From Mansonella perstans (lineage: Eukaryota; Nematoda; Chromadorea; Rhabditida; Onchocercidae), in the NCBI GenBank assembly GCA_037074765.1, contig JBAMDO010000352.1, positions 1 to 36,232 of the forward strand: a stretch of 36,232 nucleotides of DNA. The letters run 5' to 3'. The translations under genes and the position numbers were made by a program. Each line of letters begins with the position of its first letter. Within the stretch, counting starts at the first letter, position 1. Below the pieces are notes generated by a model that ran no database searches, was not told the origin of the DNA, and was given only the letters and a program-made list of their open reading frames with translations. Positions 22,456 to 34,130 of the stretch are shown here, piece after piece.

Positions 22456-23654
22456 ACCTAAATGCTTTATATATAATTAAAGATAATAATCGGGAAATAT
22501 TTTTATTTCAATTTGAAAAGAAAAACAAAAAACTTATAAAAATGAATATTAAATAAAAATATAATTTTTAAAATGAAAATGCGCTAAAAAAGATTTTTTT
22601 TTTTAACCAGAAAATTGCTAGAAATAGAAATTAAATATACTTAATTAATCAAATGAACAAAATTAGTTTTCTTAACTTTTTTTTTTTGCAAGTATCCTCT
22701 ATGCACAGACAATAAATGCTATCAATGAATAAAAATGTTCATTTTTCCTGTCTACATCTGTTAGTTTTTTTGCATCGACAACAAGATCACAATTTTCATT
22801 TTGTTCATAATTATTTTTATGTTTAAAAAAAACAAAAAAGAAACAAAAGTTCAAACCATATGGGTTAACAAAATTTACTTTCGCAAAAAAAAATTTTTTT
22901 TATTTGGAATAAAAAATATGAAACTTTTCAAGCTTATTTTTTCTTTTTTATTTTTAATACAATAAGAGATGTAAACTTGAAAGTTCAAAATTTCATTGCT
23001 AGCCTATTTTTTACAATAATTATTGTCATTTTTCGTAATTTCCAATTACTTTAACAATTTGAAAGAAAAAAAAGACAATTCTAGCAAGTTCGTAATTCTG
23101 GCTTTTTTCCACCTGTTTTTTTTTTTTTTAACTGAAATTTATAAAAAAATTTGATTAATTTCAATTGAATCAATTAAAAATTCTCTTTTAATTACTCAAT
23201 TGTTCAAATTTTTGTTCAACAAGAATAATTTCATTTAATTAGATTAATTTAAATAATACATAGACTAAGAAATTGTATTTGTATATCTAAATGGATGAAT
23301 TAAATTTTAGGAAGTAGTTTTTAATCGATAAACTTAATTAAAGAATTGATGTAAATGGATAAAAGATTGAGTTCTAATCAAAACATTACATTGACCGCAA
23401 TATTTTATTGTTGATTCAATTTTTCAAAATATGTTACTAATTTCGGATTTGATTTTATCGATAATGCAAATAAAATTTTTAACAAAGAAAAATGAATGAT
23501 ATGTACATGAATGAAAGTACCATTATTATTCATAACATTATCATAATTACTAACAATTGAAACATTAAAAAAATGAAATATCAATAGAATTGGAATATAA
23601 ATAACGATTCTGAACAAACATGTATCGTCACATCATCGTTCAACAAATTCCAAT
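22456..23654. other. AT-rich intergenic DNA
   Basis: Long A and T homopolymers, no supported coding region. Separates the truncated EGF copy from the 3' end of the minus-strand membrane-protein gene. Confidence 0.6.
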
Positions 23655-23660
23655 TTTATT
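23655..23660 (-). terminator. Candidate poly(A) signal of the tetraspan gene
   Basis: TTTATT on the plus strand reads AATAAA on the minus strand, about 120 bases past the stop codon at 23780-23782. Confidence 0.4.
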
Positions 23661-23779
23661 CCAATAAAAAATTTGACATTTGTTCAAACAAAAAATTTCA
23701 ATTCAACTTTGATAAATGTTTTAAAAAAATAACTAAGCTAATTAAGTTAATTTTCCTTAAGAAAAAACTAATTGTTCAT

Positions 23780-26700
23780 TTAGAGAAAGACATCCATCTT
23801 ATCATGTTGTCGAATTGACTGTGATGGAAAAAATGCGCTCACTAAACCTTCGCTGATAAGCAGACAACATGATAATAGTGATAATATCTAAAAAGATTTC
23901 AGAAGAAGAAAAAAAAGAAAAATAACACAAATAATTTTGTTTAATTTTCAAGTTTTATAGCAAGAAAAAGGTGCAGAAAATTTCGAATATTAAACGAAAT
24001 TTCTTTTTTTTTTGCTCCATTAATTTGCAGTTGTATTAAAGATACTAAACGTTTTCTAGGCGATATATTTCTAGGGCATAAAAATAAACAATGAGAAATT
24101 TTAGTTCATGTAACATTTTAATAGATTAACAGAACATACCCCAGCTAAGGCCCAACCGCTAATGCCACATTGCATATCGAGGTATGATTCCATTGAATTA
24201 TAATCCCTGCGTAAAATGTCAATACGATAGTAGTCATTAATCCATGGACAAGTGCTGTAGTATAATTCTAGGCCAAAAACAAACAATGAAAATGGAACCG
24301 CGCAAAATGAATAACACATACACTGAAATATTTTATTGCTAATTTAAAATTTAATTAAATTTCAAATTTTATTAATTTTTTTTTAATAATTAGTTTAATA
24401 CTCATTATTTTAAAATGCAAAACAAGAAACAAAAAAAAAAAACCAATTTCATTCAGTGTATTTTATTTGTTTACTGCTGTTTTTCTTCTTAACTAATTAA
24501 TTACAATAATCTCAGTAAATTAATTAATACCATTACGATTTAAAAAACAACTAATTTTCCAATTATTATAATTACAATATTAAAGAAAATAACTTTACTT
24601 CAATTAAGAAATTTTTGCACTTATTTAAATTAATACAATTATTTACAAATTATTTTTATTTGATTAATATTTATTAAATGTTTTAGGCTTAATGACAATA
24701 TTGAATATTAAATTTTTATTAAATAATTTTCAAATTTTACTTCATATTTAGGTTTTTTATAAGCTTAAAACATTTGATATTATTATGTCTAAAACATTCA
24801 ACAATAAAAAAAAAAATACAGGAATTGTTAGAAAAAAAAAGTAAAGAAAAATTATTTCAAAATTAAAAATATACCTATACATAAAGAAAAAAACTAAATA
24901 TTGAAAAAAAAAATCTGCAAAATTAATCAAAAGTTAAATACTAAATGGGAAGAAATGAAATATCAAATCTGATAATGTCCGAAAATTTGATCCCATTTTA
25001 AAAATTTACTCATACAAAACTCCTTTCTCTTCTTTATACAACACATTCGCAGCAGCGCTCTTGCTCCTCCTGCTGTCCCCGATATGTCACAAGTACTCTC
25101 AGGCATACTGCTAATAATTGAGCAAGATGGTACCCGAATAAAATTGTCTTAAATGATTCTTAAAAGTACAAACTTCTTATTAATCATTAAAATGTTAATA
25201 TGAAATCTTTTCTTTTTTGCGCTTCCATTTGTTTATTTTTCCCTTATTTGCGCCTCTCCCTCCTTCTTCTTTCTCTCTCTCTCTCTCTCTTACTTCCTTT
25301 CTCTCCCACTCTTTCACTTCATTTTTTAAATTTTGGAACAATTTAAAATTCTGAGCAGTAATTTTTTTAATTTGCCATTAATTAATATTAATGATTTCGA
25401 AATGAATAAGCTAAAAAAAGGAAAAAAAAACCTTCTCATTTCCAATTTAATTTCAAAAGGATTGAATTGATATTCATTATTTAAAAAATAAAAAGTTTGA
25501 AATTTAAAATCTAAAATTGTAAAAAGAAACTGTAAAAGCAAAATGCACGCACACAATTTATTATAGTTGTGAAAAATAAATTTTTTTTTTCTACACGGCG
25601 CAATTATTTAATTAATAACTAATTATTTGGTTAATATTATTATTTAATCAGTACAATTATTTACAAATTATTTAATTTATTTATATAATTAAATCGTTTA
25701 ATTAATTTATTTAATTGATACAACTATTCAATTAATGTGGCACAACTAATTATTTAATTAATATTTTGGTCAAATTTAATTTTATTTCATTCTGCAAATT
25801 TTTTTCCTTATTTTTCATTTTTAATTAATAATTAAAAGTTTAAGAATGAACTGTTTAAAATAAAATTGATTTTTTTTTATTGCAGATAGAGAAAATAATT
25901 CTATTTCTTTTTAAAAAAAAAAATTCTTTTTCAAGTTATATTTCACAAATTTTTTGCCTTTTTTTGAAACAAAAGCTTTTTAGTCAATAACTTTTTAAAA
26001 CAAATTTAAAAAATTAGAATTAAAATTTAACCAGTAAGCGAGAATATTTGCACCAATACAATTGCATGATATCCACTATTATCGTTATTATCAAAATGAT
26101 CGTTGTAATTGCTGTTGCAAAATATTGTCCATTCAGGCGCATTTCACCAAATGTTACCGGTAATTTCGAGTATGTACTGTAGTACCATTTATCCGGTGTT
26201 AATATTAATGAACGTTTACCGCCCAAATTTGATTCAAACTGTCCAACACCGCTCAAAATTAATCCATCAATTGCAAATAGTAATAACTGCAAATAAGTTA
26301 ATAATTTTTCCCCTTTTTTGTTTTTTATTTTTTTTCCTGTTTTTATTTTTAATTAAATAAATATTTTAGATAAATTTAAAACGGTTAAAATATTGCATAA
26401 TTTCAGGAATATTTCCTTACTGCTAATGTGTTACTGACAAAAAAAATTCAAAAATTATTATTTAGCTATGCAATAGTAAATAGCTTTTTTTTCTTAAAAA
26501 TGATAGTGTGATAAATTCCTAAATGATTTGAAATGTATTTAATAAATTATTTTGAATAATGTAAAACTATTTCAATAAAAAAAAGGGAACAATTTTAAAG
26601 TGATAGCAAAATATTAGAAATTATTAATTATTATCAAATTTTATACTTTCAATATGCATAGCATATTGATTTTTGGTTCTTTTTTCCTTTTTTTGGTTCT

Positions 26701-29700
26701 TTTTTTGGTTCTTTTGGTTTTTTTTTTATACTTTCAATATGCATAGTATATTGATTTGATAGCGATAATTTAAAATGAATTGAAGAAATAGTTTTGCAAA
26801 TTTTGCGATTTATTCAAACACAGCGATATAATAATTCATATTTTGTTTATTTTAGTTTATCCTTAATAATCAACTGAAATTGCAATACAAATTTATTTCT
26901 TATTTGATACTATTATTTTGATGAACTTATTTTTGTTTCATAATCTGTAATAGTTCATTCAATTCACTTTCCGTTTCTATTTACCCTCTCACCTGTATTC
27001 CAACTGTACTCCAATTTCAAAAAATTTAATAATTTTTTTCTAGCTATTCTAAAATCTTACGCCAATAAAATTCCTGCTATCAAGTTTTGTTCGTTTAGCG
27101 AAAGAGTTTGAAATAGTTGAAATAGTTGGAATTATATTTGAAATAGTAAATAATTGAATTTTATTTCAAAAATTGAACATCACAAAAAAAGGAGAAAAAA
27201 TTGGAATTAAAAACTAGAATAGACTTAAATTTAATTCGAAAATTTAAATCGCAAATTCCTTTTCATTTTTCAATTGTAATAATCTCACTAAATTCAAACC
27301 CTAAAAAAAAAAACTTTTTTTGAGCATTTCTGCAGATGAATCAATTATTAGTTGTCAAAATTCAATTTTCAATTTAATAATACTACTTTTAAAATCAATT
27401 TCCTTTCGATATTAGCAAAGGCCAGTAATAATGAATAAGAATTGGTAAGGCTATCGCTAATGATAAGTCATGATGTTGAATGATGCTAATTAATTCAAAA
27501 TGAAAGGATAATGATGCTACTAAGTTTTTGATATTTGACGATATCATCCCGCTGAACTAATTAGCATGCGTCCAATCAAACGTATTTTAAAATATTATAA
27601 ATTTGCAATGCTAGAAATTAATTTTTACTAAAATTAATTGAAATAAATCATTTCACTGAGATTATTCTCATGCGAATGCTCAAAACAAAAATTCCATTAA
27701 CGAAATGTAACAAAAGTTGGAATTTTTTTTTTTTGAGAAAATTCAAGTTTAAAATAAATTTTAAAATATTTATAATAAAAACGAATTTTCTCATATTTCA
27801 TAGCCTACATAAATAACAACCGGAAATGATCTTATCAAATGTTCAAAAGGTTTAAGAAATCGTTTCAGCACAGATTTGATTCAACTTGTGAACAAATTTT
27901 TTGTCCTCTCTTTTCCACTGCATTCTTTTCCCGGAATCCATAAGTTACAGTTATTATTTCAAATTTCATCATTCTCTCTTTCCCGGAATTGATAAATTGC
28001 AGTCATTTTTTTCAACTTCCACCATTTTCCTTTTTCTTGGAATTCACAAGTTCGTAATTTTTTTTATAAAAATCACCCACTTTTCCTTTTTCAGAATCCA
28101 TAAATTATAGTTATTTTCAACAAATTTTATTAAAATTAGATAAATTTAAAATTTTGTAAAAATTTCAAATTAACCAGGTTAATTGCAAAGAATTTCATTT
28201 TCTAATTTAGTTTATTACTTTTAATTCCTCCAGTACTCTGCGTTGAAAACAAAAGAAAGCAAGGAAATGAATAAATTTTAATTAATATCATGGTGTGATT
28301 AAATGATTAATTAATTGAATCTAATTATAAAAAAAATATTTATAAAGAAAAAAAAATCCAAATATTTAAAAAAATATTTTGCTTATTGGCTTTATTAAAT
28401 GCATATGCGTTTAAAATTAATTTCAGGAAAAAAAAGTAAATTTAAAATATTTAAATCCTAGGGAATTTTTTTTTTCTAATATATAATTAATCTTCCTTAC
28501 TAAATTAATCGTTCGCAATGCAATAACAATTCGTTTTCCATTTACATCAATTTTTCGACGGTATTGTACTTCTGATTCCAATGCTTGTGCAACAAGAATT
28601 AATCTAAAATTTTTTTTCATTTTTGAAAATTAAAATTAACTACTCTAAGCTATTAGCTATTTTACTTAATCATAATTTTGTAAAATTAAAATAGATATTT
28701 GAAATAATATAACATTACTATATTCTATGTATAATTGTAATTTAGCAAAAGAAAATAGTATAGCTAACCGATTAAGTGTGCCAGTTGATAGTCGTCGTTC
28801 CAAGTTAATTTTTTCGTTATTACGTTCCGGATTAATTTTTGCAGTATTTGAAAAATGTAACGTTATTCGACCAAAATCTTTATAATTTCGCATCAAATGA
28901 CACATATCTAATGCACGCTCCGCTATTATCGGCTATAAATTATTGAATTAATTAATTTTAAAATATTAATATTGATATTAAGGAAAATGTAAACAAATAA
29001 ACAGATATGGTGCAAGAAAAGTTGAAACATTGCTTAAAATGTAAAATTTTTTCTTCTAAAAATTCGAAAATTCAAAGAACCAATATGGTGGCCAATAGAG
29101 AGAGAAAGGAAAAGAGAAAAAAAAAAGCGGAAAGAGGAAGAGAATTACAATAATATGGAGTTAATAATGAATGAAATATAACTGGCATTCAAGAAGAATA
29201 AAAAATAACACCGATTGAAATTTTAAATTTCACTTGCAAAAATTTGGACATTATTTGCAGGAATACCAAGTAACGGGAACAGAGACAGAGGGATAAAGGG
29301 ACAGAGAGAGAGAGAGAGAGAGAAAAAGAAGGAAATGTGGTAAAGCGGGAAGAAATTCCACTGGGACAATTGTTTAAAACATTTTTGTCAATCAAATTTG
29401 TCGAATTTTCTTCTCACAAATATGTTGCAATTGCTGCATACAAGATTAAAACTTACAGCAAGTAAAAAGAAATTTGACTTGTTTTCAAATTAAAACAAAA
29501 ATTTTTTTTCATCCCTCTTGTTTATCTCTATTTCTCTCTCTCTCTCTCTCTCTTGCTATTTTACTAGTTTTCTTCATGCATTAAAATATGATTATTTTTG
29601 ATTATGTGGTCATTTTGCAATCTTTTTTCAACAATCATTTTTTTTTAATTTTGTTTCTTTTGGTTAGTAAACAAAATATACAAATAGAAAAGATAATGGA

Positions 29701-32700
29701 AAAAATAAACAGCAAAAGAGAGAGAGACAAGGAGGTAAATAAAGGGATAAAGAGATAGAGAGAATGCTATCAATAAATGAATAAACGAATAAGTAAACAA
29801 AGAAATTAATCAGAGAAAGAGCTGTTACAAGATGAATAAATAAATAAACAAGGAAAAGATTTATTACTTTTGCTCGTTTTTTTTAATTTGAACATTGTTT
29901 TGTTTATCATTTTAATTATATCATTTCAAAGAACTAACGATAGACTTCCAATTCTGTCATTTTTAAAATTTATTCACAATAATTTAATCCTTTCGGCAAC
30001 TAATCTTTCAACTAATTTTAAATTTCATTCTATTATTTCAACCAAGCCAAAATGTCAGAATTAGAAGCCTATCATCAGTTCTTTAAAATGATACAATTAA
30101 ATCGATCAAAAGAACTAATAGATATTTATTTGCAAGTAATATATCAAAAATTAATAGTTAAAAAATTAACAAAAAAATTTTATTTGAAAAATGTTCCAAC
30201 GAAACGAAAAAAAAGATCAAATAAAAATTACAATGAAAAATTTTTAAATTATTGAAATAATTTATGACAATTTTTTTGGATACGAAAATAAATGAAATAT
30301 TTAAAAAAACAAAAATTCAAAATTCTTGTTATCCAAAAACAAGTTAGATTAGGCATAAAATTTTTGAAAGAAATTAAATCAATTTTGACAGATCTGTGCG
30401 AAATCGTTAAATTTTAATCAAAAAAAAAGTTGTTGTAAAAATTTATAGAATAGAAAAAAAACTTTAAAAGTAATCAATAACTGTAATTATGTTGGAAGAA
30501 AAAATGGACAAGGAAAGAGAGGCAGGGAGAGGGAGAGGGATGTATGAAATAACTGGCGAAAAAAAGAAATAACAGATGAATTTATGGAAAAGCGAAAAAC
30601 CTTTTTTTTATATTGAAATCAATTAAAAATAAATAATTTTTGAGTTATACGACGAGAGATGGCAGAAATTATTTTTAAACAATAAATTCTTTCGCATTGA
30701 AAAGGAAATGATTGAAAATTGGAAAATGATAAAAGCTAATTCCATCGTTAAAAATTTTATTTTTATTGCTAAAAAAATTTTCAATTTTGTTTCTAAATTT
30801 AATTAATTCCTTAATGTGTGACGCACCGAAATAATTACAAGAAATGTTTTAAAAGAAAGAAAATGAAATATGTATAAAATGCATTCAGTTTCGCAATTTC
30901 CTATACTAAAATGAATTTGAATTGTAAAAATTTAATTAGTACACTTATCAATAATAGTTTAAGTTCAAAGCATGCATTACATTGATTTCAGCTAAATATT
31001 TTAATTAGTTCCCATTTGTAAATTTAATACTAAATTTGATTTAGTATTTTGTTAAATTGGTTGCGCTTTACCTCATGTAAATCGTTTATTATAGTTTTAT
31101 TAATGCGATCAACTATTTTGTACTTTTGTTTTAGCTATGGAAACAAAAATTTTAGAAATAAATAAACGATTGCATGAGGTTGGAAATGAAATCAAATTAT
31201 TCAAATATTGAAGAAAATTTAATATTAAACTTAAAAATTAAACTTAAGGATTAAAAATTATTGATTTAGTATTGTCAATTCAATTACTAATTCATTTATT
31301 GCTATTCATCTAAGATCATCATTTTACACTTCAACTATTCTATTTCATTCTAAATATTTGTAGACTGTATTATAATTTCTTTGTGACAATTTGATTTTCA
31401 TTTTATCATTTCCATTTTTGTTTTTCAAATAAGTATAACAATGACATCAACAATTTGTATCAGTTTAAATGGTAATTATTCTCAATGAACAAATCAATGA
31501 AAAGGGAAAATTAAATTAACTATTTAAAATTTCCACTATTTCATTGCTTCTAATTGAATTTTTCAAGACAATTAAATTAGGAACTTCATTGCATCAAATT
31601 CTAACCTTTTGTATTTCATTAAATCGCTTTCATATCAAATTTATTTGCCAAAAAATTTTTATTCACGCAGCTGATTATTATTTTTCAAACCGTAATCATT
31701 TTATCATGATTAATCGCAATCATCATCATTGATAATTTATGACAATAAAAAAGAAAAAAAGGAGGAAACTTCATGAGTTGAAAATCAAAATGTTTTTTTT
31801 TTTTATTTTTTTTTCAAAGCGATAGATTTCATATCATTTTTAATGAAATTTTAAGATTTTATCAAATTATCAATTAAGTTTGGGTGTTTCATTTGCACGA
31901 TATCACATTGAAATGGTCATTTAAAAAATGGCTTCCGAAAAAAGTAAAACTTCTTTCTAAAAAAAAAAATTCAAACATTTCTTCAAAGGACAGAAATAAT
32001 TTTGCATTGCTGCAATAAAATAAATTTTTGAAAATATGCATCATTCATTGGGAAAATTTTTTTTTTCAAATGTTAGTTAGAAAGTTATGCTGGAGGAAAA
32101 AAAGTGATTTTACGACTTTTTTTCCTTTCGTTCAATTTTTTTTTTGTAAAATTCAAAATTTCCTTCCTAAAATATTTGAAAGAATTTTTAGTATTTTATC
32201 GTAATAATTTTAAAATTATTTGTTTCATTATTTCAAATAAATAATTTATGCAAATTACCTGGCATCATAATCCATTCCTTTTTCATAAATAGGCTAAAAT
32301 TTGCATTATTTCATTTAAATTCAAACATTTTTTTCCCTTAAGACTTATATACATGTACGCATTTATATATATACACACCACACACACACACAAATTCGCA
32401 TGCTTATACAAAAGCACATAGATGCAGATGCAAATATACAATGAAAATTTTAGTTGACTAATTAATTTAAAAAAATGAAAGAGAGTAGATGAAGAAAGAG
32501 ATGGAAGAAAAAGTTTGGAAAGGTATAAAAAGGTTAAGTAATATATTGAAATGATATAAAAAAGGTAATAATACGTTGAAATTTATAAGGCAGCAAAAAT
32601 AATGCATAAAAGTTATCTGAAATGGAAATTTTATGATTTAATTTAATTTAATTTAATAGAATTTTCAAATTTAACCACTCTTTTACTTTTCTCTTCTTTT

Positions 32701-33927
32701 CTTTCAAATACACAATAAAAAAAACTATTGAAAAAGTATAGGAGAAGAATATCAAAATGCAATTAAATAAGTTTATTACTAATTGCAGTATGCGTGATAT
32801 CTCAGATAGTATTAATTAAGACATTATATTTTGAAATGGGAATTTTTCATTGTAAAATTAAACTTCTTGCATAATCGAGCAAAATTATTTAATGAGACAC
32901 ATGAAGTGAGAAATTATGCCATTCGAAAAGTAAAGTGATTATTAAAAATTTTAACAATGAAAATTTCATCAATGATGAAAAAGATAATGTAATTAATACA
33001 AAAGCAAGAAATGATATTGAATTTAATTTTAAAAGAATGTATTGCGATTTTCCAATTCTGGTTTTAAGCAAAAGTAAATGGTATAAGCGAAATGCTTATT
33101 TATTCGTATCTTTTTTCCAAATTAATTATTTAATTGCGTAAGTATACCTGATTGATTATTCATTCATTCAATAAAATTTTCAAATTCAACCACTCTTTCA
33201 CTTTTTCTTTTCCTTTCTTTCCTTTCAAATACACAATAAAAACTATTGAAAAAGCATAGGAAAAGATTTTTCATATTATTCATATTACCATTTCAATAAT
33301 TTTATTTCGATAAATAATTATTAACTGCATGTTGAAAAGAACATTTTATTGAATTGTTTTTGCTTTGATTTGTTCATGGCAAAACAAAATAAATAAATTT
33401 TCAAAAAATAAAAAAAAAAAAAGAAGATTTGAAGCAAAATTGAGCATTTAAGCATTTATTTGCATAATTTGCCACTAATTAAACAATTTCCTAATTTATA
33501 ATATTTTGTTCAAAAAAAAATTTTTTTTTTGGAAATTTTGCCAATTTATTAAAGAAAGCAAAAAAATTTTTTTTTCAAAATTCCATTTAAAAACTTCAAT
33601 AAATTTCTAAAAAAAATTCTTTAAATGAAGAAAAAAATTTGTGCTTAATATTTTCCGTAAAAAAAATCATAATAATAATAATATTACCTTATTCAGTTGT
33701 TCCATAATATAACCATTATCATGATTATTTGTTTTTGAATTTATCGTTGCTGGAGCATCAAATTTGTTGCAAATGCGATTGCAGCTGTTAAAATCGGAAT
33801 CATAATAAAACGATGGATATTTATGATGAACTTGCATAGATTCCTTGGATAAATGCACGGTTGAATGAGCAAATAATGCATTACCATTGCCGGGTCCGGA
33901 ATTAACTTCCTCCGCACCTCTTACCAT
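23780..33927 (-). CDS. Putative four-pass membrane protein, six exons
   Basis: Exons on the minus strand: 33927-33688, 28932-28769, 28603-28501, 26286-26032, 24322-24140, 23887-23780. All junctions are GT..AG and phases agree (0, 2, 0, 0, 0), giving 1053 nt, about 350 aa. An in-frame TGA at 33931-33933 fixes the start at 33927 or later. The first ~165 residues are hydrophilic (exon 2 has MCHLMRNYKDFGRI and ERRLSTGTLNR) and probably cytoplasmic. Four hydrophobic stretches follow: LLLFAIDGLILSGVG, ATAITTIILIITIIV, FCAVPFSLFVFGL, and WALAG-ILSLLSCCLL across the last junction. The tail ends in MDVFL. Loops hold WYYSTYSKLP and CPWINDYYRID. The topology recalls claudin/Clc-like tetraspans, but the claudin W-GLW-C-C signature is absent, so the family is unassigned. 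Exon 1 is joined to exon 2 over 4.8 kb only by phase and splice sites. Confidence 0.7.
24420..26000. other. Intron 4 of the tetraspan gene
   Basis: Long AT-rich intron with poly(A/T) runs and a CT microsatellite at 25272-25290. The short GC-richer stretch near 25040-25130 has no recognisable coding content. Confidence 0.5.
25272..25290. repeat. (CT)n microsatellite
   Basis: About nine CT units in a pyrimidine-rich tract inside an intron. Confidence 0.9.
26642..26756. repeat. 30-bp direct repeat flanking a TTTTGGTTC-rich tract
   Basis: TATACTTTCAATATGCATAG begins both copies, at 26642-26671 and 26727-26756, which differ at one or two positions. Between them are several TTTTTGGTTC words. Located in intron 3 of the tetraspan gene. 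Confidence 0.85.
27925..28117 (+). repeat. Degenerate tandem repeat, about 54-bp period
   Basis: Four copies, beginning near 27925, 27979, 28031 and 28087, share a core like TTTCCCGGAATCCATAAGTT. The frame through them shows repeated PGIDK/LGIHK/FRIHK words from the repeat. Located in intron 3 of the tetraspan gene. Confidence 0.75.
29303..29322. repeat. (GA)n microsatellite
   Basis: About ten GA units in a purine-rich tract. Confidence 0.9.
29533..29553. repeat. (CT)n microsatellite
   Basis: About ten CT units, 210 bases from the GA tract. The two are complementary and could pair in the intron transcript. Confidence 0.9.
31071..31179. repeat. Inverted repeat with about 70-base loop
   Basis: CCTCATGTAAATCGTTTATT (31071-31090) is mirrored by AATAAACGATTGCATGAGG (31161-31179), with one mismatch and one single-base gap. 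Located within intron 1 of the tetraspan gene. Confidence 0.7.
32366..32392. repeat. (TA)n/(CA)n microsatellite
   Basis: TATATATACACACC followed by eight CA units in an intron. Confidence 0.9.
32658..33267. repeat. Pair of about 95-bp direct repeats
   Basis: The copies at about 32658-32750 and 33172-33267 share ATTTTCAAATT.AACCACTCTTT and CTTTCAAATACACAATAAAA, then ACTATTGAAAAAG.ATAGG. They enclose about 420 bases with an open frame at 32935-33141 of unknown meaning. The arrangement resembles diverged terminal repeats of a small element or a local duplication. Confidence 0.7.
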
Positions 33928-34119
33928 TTTTCACTAAGCCGAGATCCTTTCGTTATTTTCACTAACAATGACATCATACAATTTGCTCTTAGCCAATTAC
34001 AGCCATATCAATGCCATCCGCCTTCCGGTATGAATCATCATCAAATTTATATAAATAGCATTTGAAATCAAGGAGTACAACATTTCATTCACAACAACCA
34101 CGGCCATTATACATGTCAT
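33928..34119 (-). promoter_or_regulatory. 5' UTR/trans-splice leader region of the tetraspan gene
   Basis: TTTATTTTCAG on the minus strand ends at 34120, a good nematode 3' splice site with no exon found upstream, so it may accept a spliced leader. The 192 bases to the main ATG hold an upstream ORF (MTCIMAVVVVNEML...) in the same frame that terminates before the main start, which could dampen translation. Confidence 0.35.
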
Positions 34120-34130
34120 CTGAAAATAAA

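Larger units (their letters stand above)
28933..33687. other. Intron 1 of the tetraspan gene
   Basis: A 4.75-kb AT-rich intron with GA, CT and CA microsatellites, a long-loop inverted repeat and a pair of about 95-bp direct repeats. Plus-strand frames at 29870-30064 and 30052-30255 are the only notable open frames and lack a recognisable domain. Confidence 0.5.

Noticed and set aside
26109..26360. Plus-strand frame opposite tetraspan exon 4
   Set aside because: Antisense shadow of a well-supported exon, with a poly(F/L) tail from T runs.
29303..29322. GA and CT tracts as regulatory GAGA elements
   Set aside because: Simple microsatellites in an intron; several similar tracts occur, and nothing ties them to a promoter.
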